A DNA stretch of 64,000 bases from Thermocrispum municipale DSM 44069 (GTDB lineage Bacteria; Actinomycetota; Actinomycetes; Mycobacteriales; Pseudonocardiaceae), in the NCBI RefSeq assembly GCF_000427825.1, contig NZ_KE386595.1:100502-164501 (forward strand), in the 5' to 3' direction. The notes below the pieces were generated by a model, which did no database searches, had not been told where the DNA came from, and was given only the letters and a program-made list of their open reading frames with translations. Shown piece after piece: positions 1-8,776 of this stretch (its first letter is position 1; each line of letters begins with the position of its first letter). The position numbers and the translations under genes are program-made.

Positions 1-248
1 TCCAGCAGGTCGCGGACGTCGCGCTGCTTGAACCCGACGCGGCCACACTCCAGCCTGCTGATCTTGGAGTGCGAGCCGCGAATGGCCTCGCCTGCTTCCT
101 CGCGGGAGATGCCCGCGGCTTCCCGCAACCTCCGCAGCTGCCCGCCGAGCGCGATGCGCAGGACGGTGGGGCCACCGCCCGCAGCCGCCAGTGACACCGG
201 TTCGGCACCACGTGCTTCGCTGTGATCGTCCGGTTGGGCGAGAATCAT
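1..248 (-). CDS. XRE-family HTH transcriptional regulator (Scr1-like), 3' end outside window
   Basis: Reading right to left, an ATG at 248 preceded by AAGGGG opens a protein whose residues 30-80 form an XRE helix-turn-helix (GQLRRLREAAGISREEAG, then SHSKISRLECGRVGF). Its C-terminal part lies beyond base 1. An in-frame GTG at 254 is an alternative start, but spacing to AAGGGG favours 248. In actinomycetes this N-terminus normally precedes a DUF5753 domain; such proteins are encoded in dozens of copies next to DUF397 genes, as here (DUF397 gene 87 bp upstream on the same strand). The role is developmental or secondary-metabolism regulation by family analogy; the target is unknown. Confidence 0.85.
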   Translation of the reverse strand, partial: MILAQPDDHSEARGAEPVSLAAAGGGPTVLRIALGGQLRRLREAAGISREEAGEAIRGSHSKISRLECGRVGFKQRDVRDLL

Positions 249-335
249 GAACACGACCCCTTATCCAGATCGCACACAGTGTGCCATGATCCCCCGCTTA
301 CCCGGCAACCCACACCGAATGGTGCTGAACTCGGG

Positions 336-563
336 TCACACAATCAGGTCGTCGAACTCCCCGTCCTTCACGCCCTGGATGAACGCGGCAATCTCCGCCT
401 TCGTGTAGAACAACACCGGCCCGTCCTGGTGGCGCGAATTGCGCACGGCGATCTCGCCTTCGCTCGTCGGGGCCACTTCCACACAGTTCCCGCTCGGGTT
501 GCTGCGCGAGCTCTTCCGCCAGGCCAGGCCGTCCACTGCGGCACGGTTCGATTGCTCCGGCAT
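336..563 (-). CDS. DUF397 domain-containing small protein
   Basis: A 75-residue protein with the DUF397 signature: WRKSSRSNPSGNCVEVA near the N-terminus, then VRNSRHQDGPVLFYTKAEIAAFI and an acidic tail (VKDGEFDDLIV). The ATG at 563 has a strong ribosome site (GGAAGGAG). DUF397 proteins are typically 60-80 residues and are encoded beside Scr1-type HTH regulators, with which they are thought to act as partners or antagonists. This one lies just upstream of the HTH gene on the same strand, so the two are probably co-transcribed. Codons upstream of 563 in the same frame lack family similarity. Confidence 0.9.
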   Translation of the reverse strand: MPEQSNRAAVDGLAWRKSSRSNPSGNCVEVAPTSEGEIAVRNSRHQDGPVLFYTKAEIAAFIQGVKDGEFDDLIV

Positions 564-726
564 GGTCAACTCCTTCCCACCGACATGCCATTGCGGATGC
601 ACTTGCATTTGTAGTTGATCTTGCGATCGTAACAGTCCACAATGGCAGCCTCGAAGAAGAATCCTCTTCTCGACTAAGGTCATCACCGCATCGGACGCAG
701 CTGCAGTTCGGGGGACAACGGCGCAG

Positions 727-1590
727 ATGACGACGCAACAACATGCGGACACTCCGATCCCGTTCGACCGGCCGACGGCCGCGCGCGCCTACGGCTGGCT
801 GTTGGGGAGCAAGGACAACTTTGCCATCGACCGGGAGTTCGCACTCAAAACGCTGGAGGCCTTCCCGGAGGCGTTGGACGTCGCCCGCCAGAACCGGCAG
901 TTCCTCTACCGCGCAGTGCGCTTCCTGACCGAGGAGGCCGGCATCGAACAGTTCATCGACCTCGGTTGCGGGCTGCCGACGAACCAGAACGTGCACCAGG
1001 TCGCGCAACGGTTCAACCCGCGGGCCCGCGTCGTCTACGTGGACAACGACCCGATCGTGCTGGCACACGGCCGCGCCCTGCTGGCGGACAACGACGCCAC
1101 CACGGTCATCACCGCCGATTTCCGCGAGCCCGAGGCGGTGCTGGAGCATCCGGACACCAAGCGCCTGATCGACTTCTCCCGGCCGGTGGCCATCCTGTTC
1201 CTGTCCATCGGCCACCACCTCAAGGACGTCGACGACGTAGGCAAGGGCGCTCACTACGCGCTGCGACACATCATCGACGACCTCGCGGTGTCCGGCAGCT
1301 ACCTGGCGGTGACCCAGGTCGCGTCGGACGACCCGGCCGTCGGCGCGAAGATGAGTGAGTCGTTCAACGCGGCAGGCATCCCGTGGCAGACCCGCACGCC
1401 CGCCGAGTTCGCCAAGCTGATGGAAGGACTCGAACCGGTGGAGCCGGGCCTGGTGAACATCAGGGACTGGCGCCCGGATCCGAATCAGCCGCCGCTCGAC
1501 CCGGTGCCGCCGCAGCTGGAGCCGTATGAGGGCGCCGCGAAGCGGAACCTGCAGATTTACGAGTACGGCGGTGTCCTGCGCAAGCCGTAG
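727..1590 (+). CDS. SAM-dependent methyltransferase, DUF574/PF04672 type
   Basis: A 287-residue protein of the actinobacterial SAM-methyltransferase family that habitually sits beside HTH/DUF397 pairs. The N-terminus has the family marker ARAYGWLLGSKDNFAIDRE (19-37). The SAM-binding motif I is IDLGCGLPTNQNVH (77-90), followed by the acidic YVDNDP (104-109) that would contact the ribose hydroxyls. The fold is a Rossmann-like class I methyltransferase; the substrate is unknown. The start has only a weak ribosome site. It is divergent from the DUF397 gene, and the 163-bp gap between them must hold both promoters. Confidence 0.9.
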   Translation: MTTQQHADTPIPFDRPTAARAYGWLLGSKDNFAIDREFALKTLEAFPEALDVARQNRQFLYRAVRFLTEEAGIEQFIDLGCGLPTNQNVHQVAQRFNPRARVVYVDNDPIVLAHGRALLADNDATTVITADFREPEAVLEHPDTKRLIDFSRPVAILFLSIGHHLKDVDDVGKGAHYALRHIIDDLAVSGSYLAVTQVASDDPAVGAKMSESFNAAGIPWQTRTPAEFAKLMEGLEPVEPGLVNIRDWRPDPNQPPLDPVPPQLEPYEGAAKRNLQIYEYGGVLRKP

Positions 1591-1654
1591 TTGACTGACG
1601 ACGCGGCAGGCTGCTGCGAACAGTCGTTCACATAGGCCGCTACTGTGTGGCCTT

Positions 1655-2539
1655 ATGGCGACGCATTCGGTGACCATCGACGCAGGTGACGTCCGGCTCG
1701 CGGCCGACGCGTTCGGCGACCCACAACACCCACCGGTGGTCCTGCTGCACGGCGGCGGGCAAACCCGGCACTCCTGGCGCGAAACCGGCAGGCAACTCAG
1801 CGCGGCAGGCTGGCACGTGCTGGCGGTCGATCTGCGCGGGCACGGGGAGAGCGAGTGGTCGCCCGACGGCGTCTACAACCTGGACCGCTTCGCCGCGGAC
1901 GTGTCGGCGATCGTCGATCACGTCGGCAGGCAACCGGTGCTGGTGGGCGCGTCCCTGGGTGGACTGTCCGCGCTGGCGGCGCTGGGCGACTGGCCGCAGC
2001 TGGCACTCGGCCTGGTTCTGGTGGACGTCTCGCCGTTCCTGCAACCGGAAGGGACGACCCGGATCCGGGAGTTCATGACCGCCAATCCCGACGGGTTCGC
2101 CTCGCTGGAGGAGGTCGCGGACGCCATCGCGCGCTACCTTCCGCACCGCCCGCGGCCACGCAAACTGGACGGACTCCGGAAGAACCTGCGCCAGGTCGAC
2201 GGGCGCTATTACTGGCACTGGGATCCGCGTTTCTTGGCCGGCCCGGACGACTGGCCGGTGCAACGGGACACCTTGCACGACCCGGCCAGGCTCGGCGCGG
2301 CGGCTCGCACCCTGCGCGTTCCGACGCTGCTGATCAGGGGCGGCCAGTCCGATGTGTTGAGCATGGACGACGCGCGGCACTTCCTGCGCCTGGTGCCGCA
2401 CGCCGAGTTCTGCAACATCGACGACGCGCACCACATGGTGGCGGGAGACGACAACAGTACGTTCGACGCGGCCATGATCGACTTCCTGGAGCGGCGGATC
2501 CGCTCGCGGTTGGCCTTGATCGAACCCAAGTCCGGGTGA
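1655..2539 (+). CDS. alpha/beta-hydrolase
   Basis: A 294-residue alpha/beta-hydrolase fold protein. Visible: the oxyanion motif HGGG (32-35), VDLRGHGES (58-66), the nucleophile elbow GASLGG with Ser100, and the C-terminal catalytic His in DDAHHMVAGDD (His259 or His260). Length and motifs suit a haloperoxidase/esterase-like enzyme; the substrate cannot be deduced. No Shine-Dalgarno precedes the ATG; instead TACTGT ends 8 bases upstream, which suggests a leaderless transcript. It follows the methyltransferase by 64 bp with its own likely promoter. Confidence 0.85.
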   Translation: MATHSVTIDAGDVRLAADAFGDPQHPPVVLLHGGGQTRHSWRETGRQLSAAGWHVLAVDLRGHGESEWSPDGVYNLDRFAADVSAIVDHVGRQPVLVGASLGGLSALAALGDWPQLALGLVLVDVSPFLQPEGTTRIREFMTANPDGFASLEEVADAIARYLPHRPRPRKLDGLRKNLRQVDGRYYWHWDPRFLAGPDDWPVQRDTLHDPARLGAAARTLRVPTLLIRGGQSDVLSMDDARHFLRLVPHAEFCNIDDAHHMVAGDDNSTFDAAMIDFLERRIRSRLALIEPKSG

Positions 2540-2885
2540 GCGAGCACCGCGGGAAGTTCGTCACGTCACGGCCTGACGACGGCCTCGACGGCCGGCCGAC
2601 GAGAATCAAGGACGACGACCCGGCACCGAGCACGTCGGAACCGACGAGCACCGCGCTCCGCTTCTGAGTAGCGGTCACCGCCGCCTGTTTCACCCGCCCG
2701 GCGCAACCAGCGAGCGAAGCTTGCCCGTTTCGTCCCGCATGCTCGGGCCAGCTGGGCAGTCTTGTGGGTGAACCGTGCGACCGCGATTGCCCCGCGCGCG
2801 CGGAATTTCTAGCGTCCCTGGCAATTTCTCAGCGTGCCTTCCACCCCGCGACCAGCGGGATGGATTCGAAAACGAAGGGACACCC
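2540..2885. other. intergenic region upstream of GH3 gene
   Basis: About 345 bases with no credible gene. It contains GC-rich inverted repeats near 2572-2602 (probable hydrolase terminator) and two direct copies of AATTTCT followed by AGCG (2804-2814 and 2823-2834, 19 bases apart). The copies lie 50-80 bases before the GH3 start, where a promoter or operator is expected. Confidence 0.5.
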
Positions 2886-5180
2886 ATGCGTTTTCCCCAC
2901 GGGTCCGGCCGCAGGCGGTGGCGGTCACCCCTTGCCCTGATCATCGGTTTCGCCGCCACGGCCACCGTGCTCACCGGGCCGATCAGCTCGGCAAGCGCGC
3001 CGCCGGTCTACCAGGACAGCAGCAAACCGATCGCAGCCAGGGTCGCCGACCTGCTCGGCCGGATGAACACCGAGGAGAAGGCGGGTCAGCTGCAGCAGAT
3101 CGCGGTCGCCCGGATGCAGGGCGACTGCCAGTGGAGCGGCGGCGAGCTGAACACCGAGTGCATGAAGGAGGTTCTCGCCGACCAGCACGCCGGTTCCGTC
3201 CTGTCCGGTGGCGGCATGACGCCCGCGAAGAACACGCCCAAGGAGTGGGCGAAGCTGACCAACGCGATCCAGCGCTACGCCATCAAGAACTCGCGGCTGG
3301 GCATCCCGATCATCTACGGCGTCGACGCGGTGCACGGTCACAACAACGTGCTCGGCGCGACCATGTTCCAGCAGCAGATCGGCCTCGGGGCGACATGGAA
3401 CCCGAAGCTGGTCGGTGACGTCGCCCGCGCCACGCAGCGCGCAACTGCTGCGACGGGCACGGTGTGGAACTTCTCCCCCGTCGCCGACATCGCCCGGGAT
3501 CACCGCTGGGGCCGCTACTACGAGACGTACTCGGAGGACCCGCTGCTGGCCGGCGACCTGGCCGCGAGCACAGTCAAGGGCACCGAGGACGGCACGAGCG
3601 GCCGCCAGGTCGCCGCGACGGTGAAGCACTTCGCCGGCTACTCGCAGCCGCTCAACGGCCACGACCGCGTCCCGGGCGACATGTCGCTGCGCTACCTGCA
3701 GGACACCATCCTGCCTGCCTACAAGAAGGCGGTCGACGCGGGCGCCGACACCGTCATGGTCAACTCCGGCGCGATCAACGGCGTCCCGGCGCACACCTCG
3801 AAGTACCTGCTCACCGACGTGCTGCGCAAACAGTGGGGTTTCGACGGTGTGGTGATCAGCGACTGGGACGACGTGGAGTACCTGGTCACCAAGTACCGGG
3901 CCGCCGCCGACTACACCGAGGCGGTCGCCAAGGTGATCAACGCTGGGGTCGACGTCGCGATGCTCCCGCCGGACGACCGGGAGTTCCACCCGGCCCTGAT
4001 GTCCGCGATCAAGAAGGGGCTGATCTCGCGCAAGCGGTTGAACGAGGCGGCGGGCCGCGTGCTGGCGCTGAAGTTCAAGCTCGGCCTGTTCGACGACCCC
4101 TACGTCGACCCGGCCAAGGCGGACAAGATCGTCCTCGGCGCGGACAAGAAGCTGGCCCGCAAGGCCGCTGCCGAGTCCGCCGTACTGCTGCGCAACGAGA
4201 ACAACGCACTGCCGCTGACCAACTCCGACCGCAAGATCGTGGTGACCGGCCCCAGCGCGAACAACCTGCCCAACCAGCTGGGCGGCTGGTCCATCGGCTG
4301 GCAGGGCGTGCCCGAAGGTGTCGAGGTTCCGGGTACGACGGTGGCGCAGGGCCTGAAGAAGAACGCCCCGGCGGGCACCAAGGTCGACTACGTCGCCGAT
4401 CCGGACAAGGCCGTCCAGCAGGGCAAGGGCGCCGACGCGGTGGTCGTGGTGGTCGGCGAGAAGCCGGGCGCGGAAGGCGAGTCCGACGCGCCACGTCCCG
4501 CGCTGGCCGCCGACCAGCAGAAGTTGGTGCAGCGGCTGAAGGCCACCGGGACTCCGGTGATCGAGGTCGTGCTGGCCGGGCGTCCGCTGGTGCTCGGCAA
4601 GGCGGCCGACCCGGACGCGCTGCTGATGGGCTGGTTGCCGGGCACCGAGGGCGGGCATGCGATCGCCGACGTGCTGTTCGGCAAGGTCAACCCGAGCGGC
4701 AGGCTGCCGGTGTCGTGGCCGAAGTCGCTGGGCAACGACCCGCTGCACTACCAGCAGCTGCCCGGCCCGAACTCCGGTCCGGAGTCCAGTTACCACGTCG
4801 CCTACCCGTTCGGCGCCGGTCTGTCGTACACCACGTTCGAAACCGGCCGGCCGAAGCTGAGCGACACCGTGGTGGGGCCGAAGCGCACGTTGACCGTCAC
4901 CGTGCCGGTGAGCAACACCGGTAAGCGCGACGGCGTGCTGGTGGTTCCGGTGTACGCGGCTCGGCCGTCCAGCGACGTGCTGTTCCCGGACAAGCAGCTG
5001 GTCGGCTACACCCGGGTGGCGCTGAAGGCGGGCCAGAGCAAGCAGGTCGAGGTCGAGGTCCCGGTTTCTCGCCTGGCGGTGACCTCCGGTGACATCACCG
5101 GCCAGGGCCCGAAGAAGGTGGCCCCTGGCGCCTATCAGATCGTGGTCGGCGAGAAGAAGGCCGACTTCACGGTGCGGTAG
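2886..5180 (+). CDS. secreted glycoside hydrolase family 3 beta-glucosidase
   Basis: A 764-residue secreted enzyme. Residues 1-37 are a signal peptide (basic GRRRWR, hydrophobic core, cleavage near SASA). The GH3 N-terminal barrel follows, with YGVDAVHGHNNV, the KHFAGYSQPLNGHDR loop, and the nucleophile Asp326 in VVISDWDD. The GH3 C-terminal alpha/beta domain (about 440-620) holds the acid/base loop region GEKPGAEGESD. The last 100 residues are a fibronectin-III-like domain. GH3 enzymes of this layout release terminal glucose from cello- or laminari-oligosaccharides outside the cell. The start was chosen at the ATG that begins the signal peptide, preceded by GAAGGGA; 37 upstream in-frame codons were rejected. 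Confidence 0.95.
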   Translation: MRFPHGSGRRRWRSPLALIIGFAATATVLTGPISSASAPPVYQDSSKPIAARVADLLGRMNTEEKAGQLQQIAVARMQGDCQWSGGELNTECMKEVLADQHAGSVLSGGGMTPAKNTPKEWAKLTNAIQRYAIKNSRLGIPIIYGVDAVHGHNNVLGATMFQQQIGLGATWNPKLVGDVARATQRATAATGTVWNFSPVADIARDHRWGRYYETYSEDPLLAGDLAASTVKGTEDGTSGRQVAATVKHFAGYSQPLNGHDRVPGDMSLRYLQDTILPAYKKAVDAGADTVMVNSGAINGVPAHTSKYLLTDVLRKQWGFDGVVISDWDDVEYLVTKYRAAADYTEAVAKVINAGVDVAMLPPDDREFHPALMSAIKKGLISRKRLNEAAGRVLALKFKLGLFDDPYVDPAKADKIVLGADKKLARKAAAESAVLLRNENNALPLTNSDRKIVVTGPSANNLPNQLGGWSIGWQGVPEGVEVPGTTVAQGLKKNAPAGTKVDYVADPDKAVQQGKGADAVVVVVGEKPGAEGESDAPRPALAADQQKLVQRLKATGTPVIEVVLAGRPLVLGKAADPDALLMGWLPGTEGGHAIADVLFGKVNPSGRLPVSWPKSLGNDPLHYQQLPGPNSGPESSYHVAYPFGAGLSYTTFETGRPKLSDTVVGPKRTLTVTVPVSNTGKRDGVLVVPVYAARPSSDVLFPDKQLVGYTRVALKAGQSKQVEVEVPVSRLAVTSGDITGQGPKKVAPGAYQIVVGEKKADFTVR

Positions 5181-5198
5181 GACCGCTCGACCGATGCC

Positions 5199-5232
5199 AG
5201 CGGCCCGCCGAGAAACACCTCGGCGGGCCGCT
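5199..5232. terminator. bidirectional terminator hairpin
   Basis: A perfect 14-bp stem (5199-5212 with 5219-5232) around the loop AAACAC, 18 bases after the GH3 stop and 54 bases before the end of the convergent DeoR gene. It would serve both. Confidence 0.85.
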
Positions 5233-5285
5233 CGCTGTCCGGGGTGCCGCGGAACTGCTGCGCGCGGAGCCGGGAACCTCCCGAC

Positions 5286-6047
5286 TCAGGCCTGGACGAC
5301 CCGTGGCCCTGCCGCCTCGATCTCGGCGGCTGCTCCGTCGTCGATGCCGCTGTCGGTGATGAACGTGTCCACCTGGCTCAGTTCGCCGAACCGGGCGAAG
5401 TGGTCGTTGCCGACCTTGGTGTGGTCGGCCAGCAGCACCACCCGGCGCGCGGCCGTGATGGCCGCCCGCTTCACCATCGCCTCCGCAGTGTCCGGCGTGG
5501 TCAACCCGCGCTCCACCGACAGCCCGTTGGTGGCGATGAACGCCACGTCGACGAACGTCTCCTGCAGCGCGTGCAGCGCCCAGCTGTCCACCATCGCCAT
5601 GGTCCGGCCCCGCAGCCGGCCACCGACCAACATCAACGTCAGGTTCCGGCGCGTGCTCAACGTCGAGGCGATGATCAGCGAGTGGGTGACCACGGTCAGC
5701 TCGCGGTCCGCGGGCAGGATGTTGGCCAGCCGCGCGGTGGTCGTGCCTGCGTCGAGCAGGATCGCTCCCCCCGGCGGGACCTCGGCGAGCGCCGCTTTGG
5801 CGATGCGCTCCTTCTCCTCGGTCATCACGGTGTCCTTGGCCGCCACCGCGGGCTCGAACCCCAGCCGCTCGACCGGGATGGCGCCACCGTGCACGCGGCG
5901 CACCAGGCCATGGCGCTCCAACGCGGTCAGATCCCGGCGGACGGTCTCGGTCGTCACGTCGAACTCCTGCGCCAGGGCGGTCACGTCGACTCTGCCTTGA
6001 CTGCGCGCCCGCTCGAGGATCAGCTGTTGTCGTTCCTCGGCATACAT
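5286..6047 (-). CDS. DeoR-family repressor of the adjacent PTS operon
   Basis: A 253-residue DeoR/GlpR-type regulator. The N-terminal winged helix (19-56: VDVTALAQEFDVTTETVRRD) is followed by the linker RVHGGA typical of the family. Next comes the sugar-phosphate-isomerase-like sensor domain with ILLDAGTTTARLA and IATNGLSVERGLTTPD. Such proteins repress sugar-PTS operons and respond to a sugar phosphate. It is transcribed divergently from the hexitol/PfkB PTS operon, and direct repeats immediately upstream of its start look like its own operator, implying autoregulation and control of the operon. Confidence 0.93.
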   Translation of the reverse strand: MYAEERQQLILERARSQGRVDVTALAQEFDVTTETVRRDLTALERHGLVRRVHGGAIPVERLGFEPAVAAKDTVMTEEKERIAKAALAEVPPGGAILLDAGTTTARLANILPADRELTVVTHSLIIASTLSTRRNLTLMLVGGRLRGRTMAMVDSWALHALQETFVDVAFIATNGLSVERGLTTPDTAEAMVKRAAITAARRVVLLADHTKVGNDHFARFGELSQVDTFITDSGIDDGAAAEIEAAGPRVVQA

Positions 6048-6069
6048 GCAGCACCACCTGTGATTACGC

Positions 6070-6094
6070 GTGAGGTTTTGTGAGTTTACGTGGG
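6070..6094. promoter_or_regulatory. candidate DeoR operator: 10-bp-phased direct repeats
   Basis: GTGAG at 6070, GTGAG at 6080 and GTGGG at 6090, exactly 10 bases apart and embedded in AT-rich spacers, 23 bases upstream of the DeoR start. One repeat per helical turn on the same DNA face is the arrangement many DeoR-type repressors bind. The sequence is seen; the assignment is inferred. Confidence 0.55.
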
Positions 6095-6217
6095 ATCACT
6101 GAACCGTTCAACCGCGACATGCCGGGTACAGGGAGACGGCCTGCCGCCGACAAACAGTGCCCTACCTGGGATTTCAAAGCGAAGCAAGCTAATCCAACAT
6201 AAAACTATGGAAAAACC

Positions 6218-6246
6218 TTGTAAACACAGATTTCCGGTGCTACGGT
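6218..6246 (+). promoter_or_regulatory. candidate promoter of the PTS operon
   Basis: TTGTAA (6218-6223), a 17-base spacer and TACGGT (6241-6246) lie 38 bases before the kinase GTG start. This sits in the most AT-rich stretch of the neighbourhood (6170-6240). Confidence 0.5.
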
Positions 6247-6283
6247 CGGTCCACCCACGAACCGCGAGACCGGAGGAGGCAGC

Positions 6284-7282
6284 GTGGGAGAAGGGGCAGC
6301 GGTTCGGTCGCGACGCGGTCCGGGTCGGGCGGAAGGCACGATCCTGACGGTCACCCTGAACCCGAGCGTCGACCGCACGGTCGAGGTCGCCAGCCTCAAG
6401 CGCGGCGCGCTGATCCGCGCGACCGGAGGTCACGTCGAAGCGGGCGGCAAGGGCATCAACGTCACCAGGGCGCTGTCGGCGCACCGCATCTCGTCGTGCG
6501 CGGTGGTGGCGGTCGGCGGCGCCGAGGGCCAGCACCTGGCCGCCATGCTGGAGGCGGACGACGTCCGCTCGGTGCTGATCTCGGTCGCCCACCCCACCCG
6601 GTCGAACATCAGCGTCGTCGAGCCGGACGGCACGCTCACCAAGATCAACGAACGTGGCGCGGCGTTGAGCGCCGACGAGCTCGCGCAGATCCAAGACGGC
6701 GTCATCAGCCAGCTCTCCAGCGCGGGCTGGGTGGTCGTCGCCGGGAGCGTGCCGGAAGGCGTGCCCCACGAGTACTACGGCTCACTGGTGCGCCAACTGC
6801 GCGCACACGACGTGAAGATCGCGGTCGACACCAGTGGCCCCGCGCTGTCCGCCGCCATCGCCGAAGGCCCGGACCTGATCAAGCCGAACCGATCCGAGCT
6901 GCAGGAGGCGACCGGTCGCGAGGTGCTCACCCTCGGCGACGCGGTGGCGGCGGCGCGGATGTTGCAGGACGCGGGCGCGGGCTCGGTACTGGCGAGCCTA
7001 GGCCCGGACGGCGCCGTCCTGGTCGAGCCGGGCGGCGCGGCGTGGCACGGCGAAGCAAAAGCGGTGCCGCGCAGTTCGGTCGGCGCCGGTGACGCGATGC
7101 TCGCCGGGTTCCTGGCAGGCGGCGGCACCGGGCCGCAGGCGCTGACCGAAGCACTGGCGTGGGCCGCCGCGGCCGTGTCGCTGCCCGGCACCCGCATGCC
7201 CACACCGGACGACGTCACCACCGACGTGGTGACCATCCACCCCTCGATCGCGGCCGACCGGCTCCTGGTCGACCACAACTAA
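6284..7282 (+). CDS. PfkB-family hexose-phosphate kinase (1-phosphofructokinase/tagatose-6-phosphate kinase type)
   Basis: A 332-residue PfkB sugar kinase. It has the 1-PFK/LacC signature TVTLNPSVDRTVEV near residues 24-37, GGKGINVTRAL in the sugar site, and GAGDAMLAGF with catalytic Asp270. The GTG start is fixed by GGAGGAGG eight bases upstream. This gives about 20 residues before the usual family N-terminus. The enzyme phosphorylates a ketohexose phosphate to the bisphosphate. It is the first gene of the PTS operon, so its substrate should be the product of the downstream dehydrogenase or a ketose 1-phosphate. FruK and LacC types cannot be separated here. Confidence 0.9.
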   Translation: MGEGAAVRSRRGPGRAEGTILTVTLNPSVDRTVEVASLKRGALIRATGGHVEAGGKGINVTRALSAHRISSCAVVAVGGAEGQHLAAMLEADDVRSVLISVAHPTRSNISVVEPDGTLTKINERGAALSADELAQIQDGVISQLSSAGWVVVAGSVPEGVPHEYYGSLVRQLRAHDVKIAVDTSGPALSAAIAEGPDLIKPNRSELQEATGREVLTLGDAVAAARMLQDAGAGSVLASLGPDGAVLVEPGGAAWHGEAKAVPRSSVGAGDAMLAGFLAGGGTGPQALTEALAWAAAAVSLPGTRMPTPDDVTTDVVTIHPSIAADRLLVDHN

Positions 7283-7311
7283 CTGCTCGCCCACCCACCG
7301 CAGGAGACACC

Positions 7312-8448
7312 ATGACTCGAGCAGATGAGGCGACGTCGCCGACACCGGCCGATCAGCCGGCGGAAAGCAGAATGTCCCGCGCCAAGACCGCGATCCAACG
7401 GTTCGGCGGCAACCTGGCCGGCATGGTCATGCCGAACATCGGCGCGTTCATCGCATGGGGCCTGATCACCGCGTTGTTCATCCCGACCGGGTGGTGGCCG
7501 AACGAGACGCTGGCCCAGCTGGTCGACCCGATGATCAAGTTCCTGCTCCCGGTGTTGATCGGCTACACCGGCGGCAAGCTGGTGCACGACCAGCGCGGCG
7601 CCGTGGTCGGCGCGGTGGCCACCGTGGGTGTCGCGGTCGGCAGCGATGTGCCGATGTTCCTCGGCGCGATGATCGTCGGCCCGCTCGGTGGCTGGCTGAT
7701 CAAGCTGTTCGACACCAAGATCGGGCATCGCGCCTCGTCGTCGTTCCGGATGCTGGTGGACAACTTCAGCGCGGGCATCATCGGCGGGTTGCTGGCCGTG
7801 GCGGGCATGCTGGCGATCGGCCCGGTCGTCCGCACGCTGACCGGATGGCTGGGCGACGGCGTGCAGTTCCTGGTGGACAACGCCCTGCTGCCGTTGGCGT
7901 CGCTGATCATCGAGCCCGCCAAGGTGTTGTTCCTCAACAACGCCATCAACCACGGCGTGCTCAGCCAGCTCGGCGTCTCCGAGTCGGCCCAGACCGGCAA
8001 GTCCATCTACTTTTTGATGGAGACCAACCCCGGTCCCGGCCTGGGCATCCTGATCGCCTGCCTGCTGTTCGGGCCGCGGATGATGCGCGCATCGGCCCCC
8101 GGCGCGATGATCATCCACTTCTTCGGCGGCATCCACGAGATCTACTTCCCGTACGTGCTCGCCCGGCCGCGGCTGATCCTGGCGGCGATCGCCGGTGGCG
8201 CGTCCGGCGTGCTCACGTTCTTCCTGTTCGAAGCGGGCACCACGGCCACCCCGGCCCCCGGCAGCATCATCGCGCTCATGGCGGTGACGCCGAAGGGTGG
8301 ACACCTCGGCGTGCTGGCGGGCGTGGCGGTGGCAACGCTGGTGTCGTTCCTCGTGGCGTCGCTACTGCTGGGCTTCGGCCGCGCGGAGAAGGCTCGGGAA
8401 TTGCAGGAACAGGTCGCGGCCGGCGGACCGGTCGACGACAAGCGCTGA
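7312..8448 (+). CDS. mtlA: PTS mannitol-type EIIC permease
   Basis: A 378-residue integral membrane EIIC of the fructose-mannitol family. Diagnostic mannitol-permease motifs are present: LVDNFSAGIIGG, LFLNNAINHGVLSQLG, ETNPGPGLGIL and the very characteristic HFFGGIHEIYFPYVL loop. Multiple hydrophobic segments run from residue 35 to 360. It forms the translocation channel and passes phosphate from EIIB to the incoming hexitol. The ATG has CAGGAG upstream. It is a stand-alone IIC, with IIB and IIA encoded separately downstream, rather than the fused IICB(A) of E. coli. Exact substrate (mannitol or another hexitol) is inferred. Confidence 0.92.
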   Translation: MTRADEATSPTPADQPAESRMSRAKTAIQRFGGNLAGMVMPNIGAFIAWGLITALFIPTGWWPNETLAQLVDPMIKFLLPVLIGYTGGKLVHDQRGAVVGAVATVGVAVGSDVPMFLGAMIVGPLGGWLIKLFDTKIGHRASSSFRMLVDNFSAGIIGGLLAVAGMLAIGPVVRTLTGWLGDGVQFLVDNALLPLASLIIEPAKVLFLNNAINHGVLSQLGVSESAQTGKSIYFLMETNPGPGLGILIACLLFGPRMMRASAPGAMIIHFFGGIHEIYFPYVLARPRLILAAIAGGASGVLTFFLFEAGTTATPAPGSIIALMAVTPKGGHLGVLAGVAVATLVSFLVASLLLGFGRAEKARELQEQVAAGGPVDDKR

Positions 8449-8467
8449 GGAGAAGGACGGAACGCAG

Positions 8468-8776
8468 ATGAGCACTTTGGACGCTTCCACGATCAAGAAG
8501 GTCATCGTCGCGTGCGACGCCGGGATGGGCAGCAGCGTCATGCTGGCCGGCCAGCTGTCGTCGGCACTGGCGCCGTACTCGGTGAAGGTGCAGCACGCGC
8601 CGGTGAACCAGATCCCGGACGACGCCGACGTGGTGCTGTGCCAGCAGGGTCTGGTCGCCCGCGCCAAGGCGGTCAAGCCGGACAAGCCGGTGCTGGGCTT
8701 CACGATGTTCCTCGGCGACCCGGTGTTCGACAAGCTGCAGAAGGCGATCCGGGACGGCGGTGACCTTGAGTACTGA
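8468..8776 (+). CDS. PTS mannitol-type EIIB
   Basis: A 102-residue stand-alone EIIB domain. The phosphocysteine loop is VIVACDAGMGSS with Cys16 as the phosphorylated residue, on a Rossmann-like fold ending at GDLEY. It takes phosphate from EIIA His and hands it to sugar bound to EIIC. It starts 19 bases after the EIIC gene and overlaps the EIIA gene, so the three are translationally linked. Confidence 0.92.
   Translation: MSTLDASTIKKVIVACDAGMGSSVMLAGQLSSALAPYSVKVQHAPVNQIPDDADVVLCQQGLVARAKAVKPDKPVLGFTMFLGDPVFDKLQKAIRDGGDLEY

Noticed and set aside
2925..4796. 623-codon open frame antisense to the GH3 gene
   Set aside because: GC-skewed shadow: Arg/Val/Asp/His-rich composition with no family motifs, fully inside a real gene.
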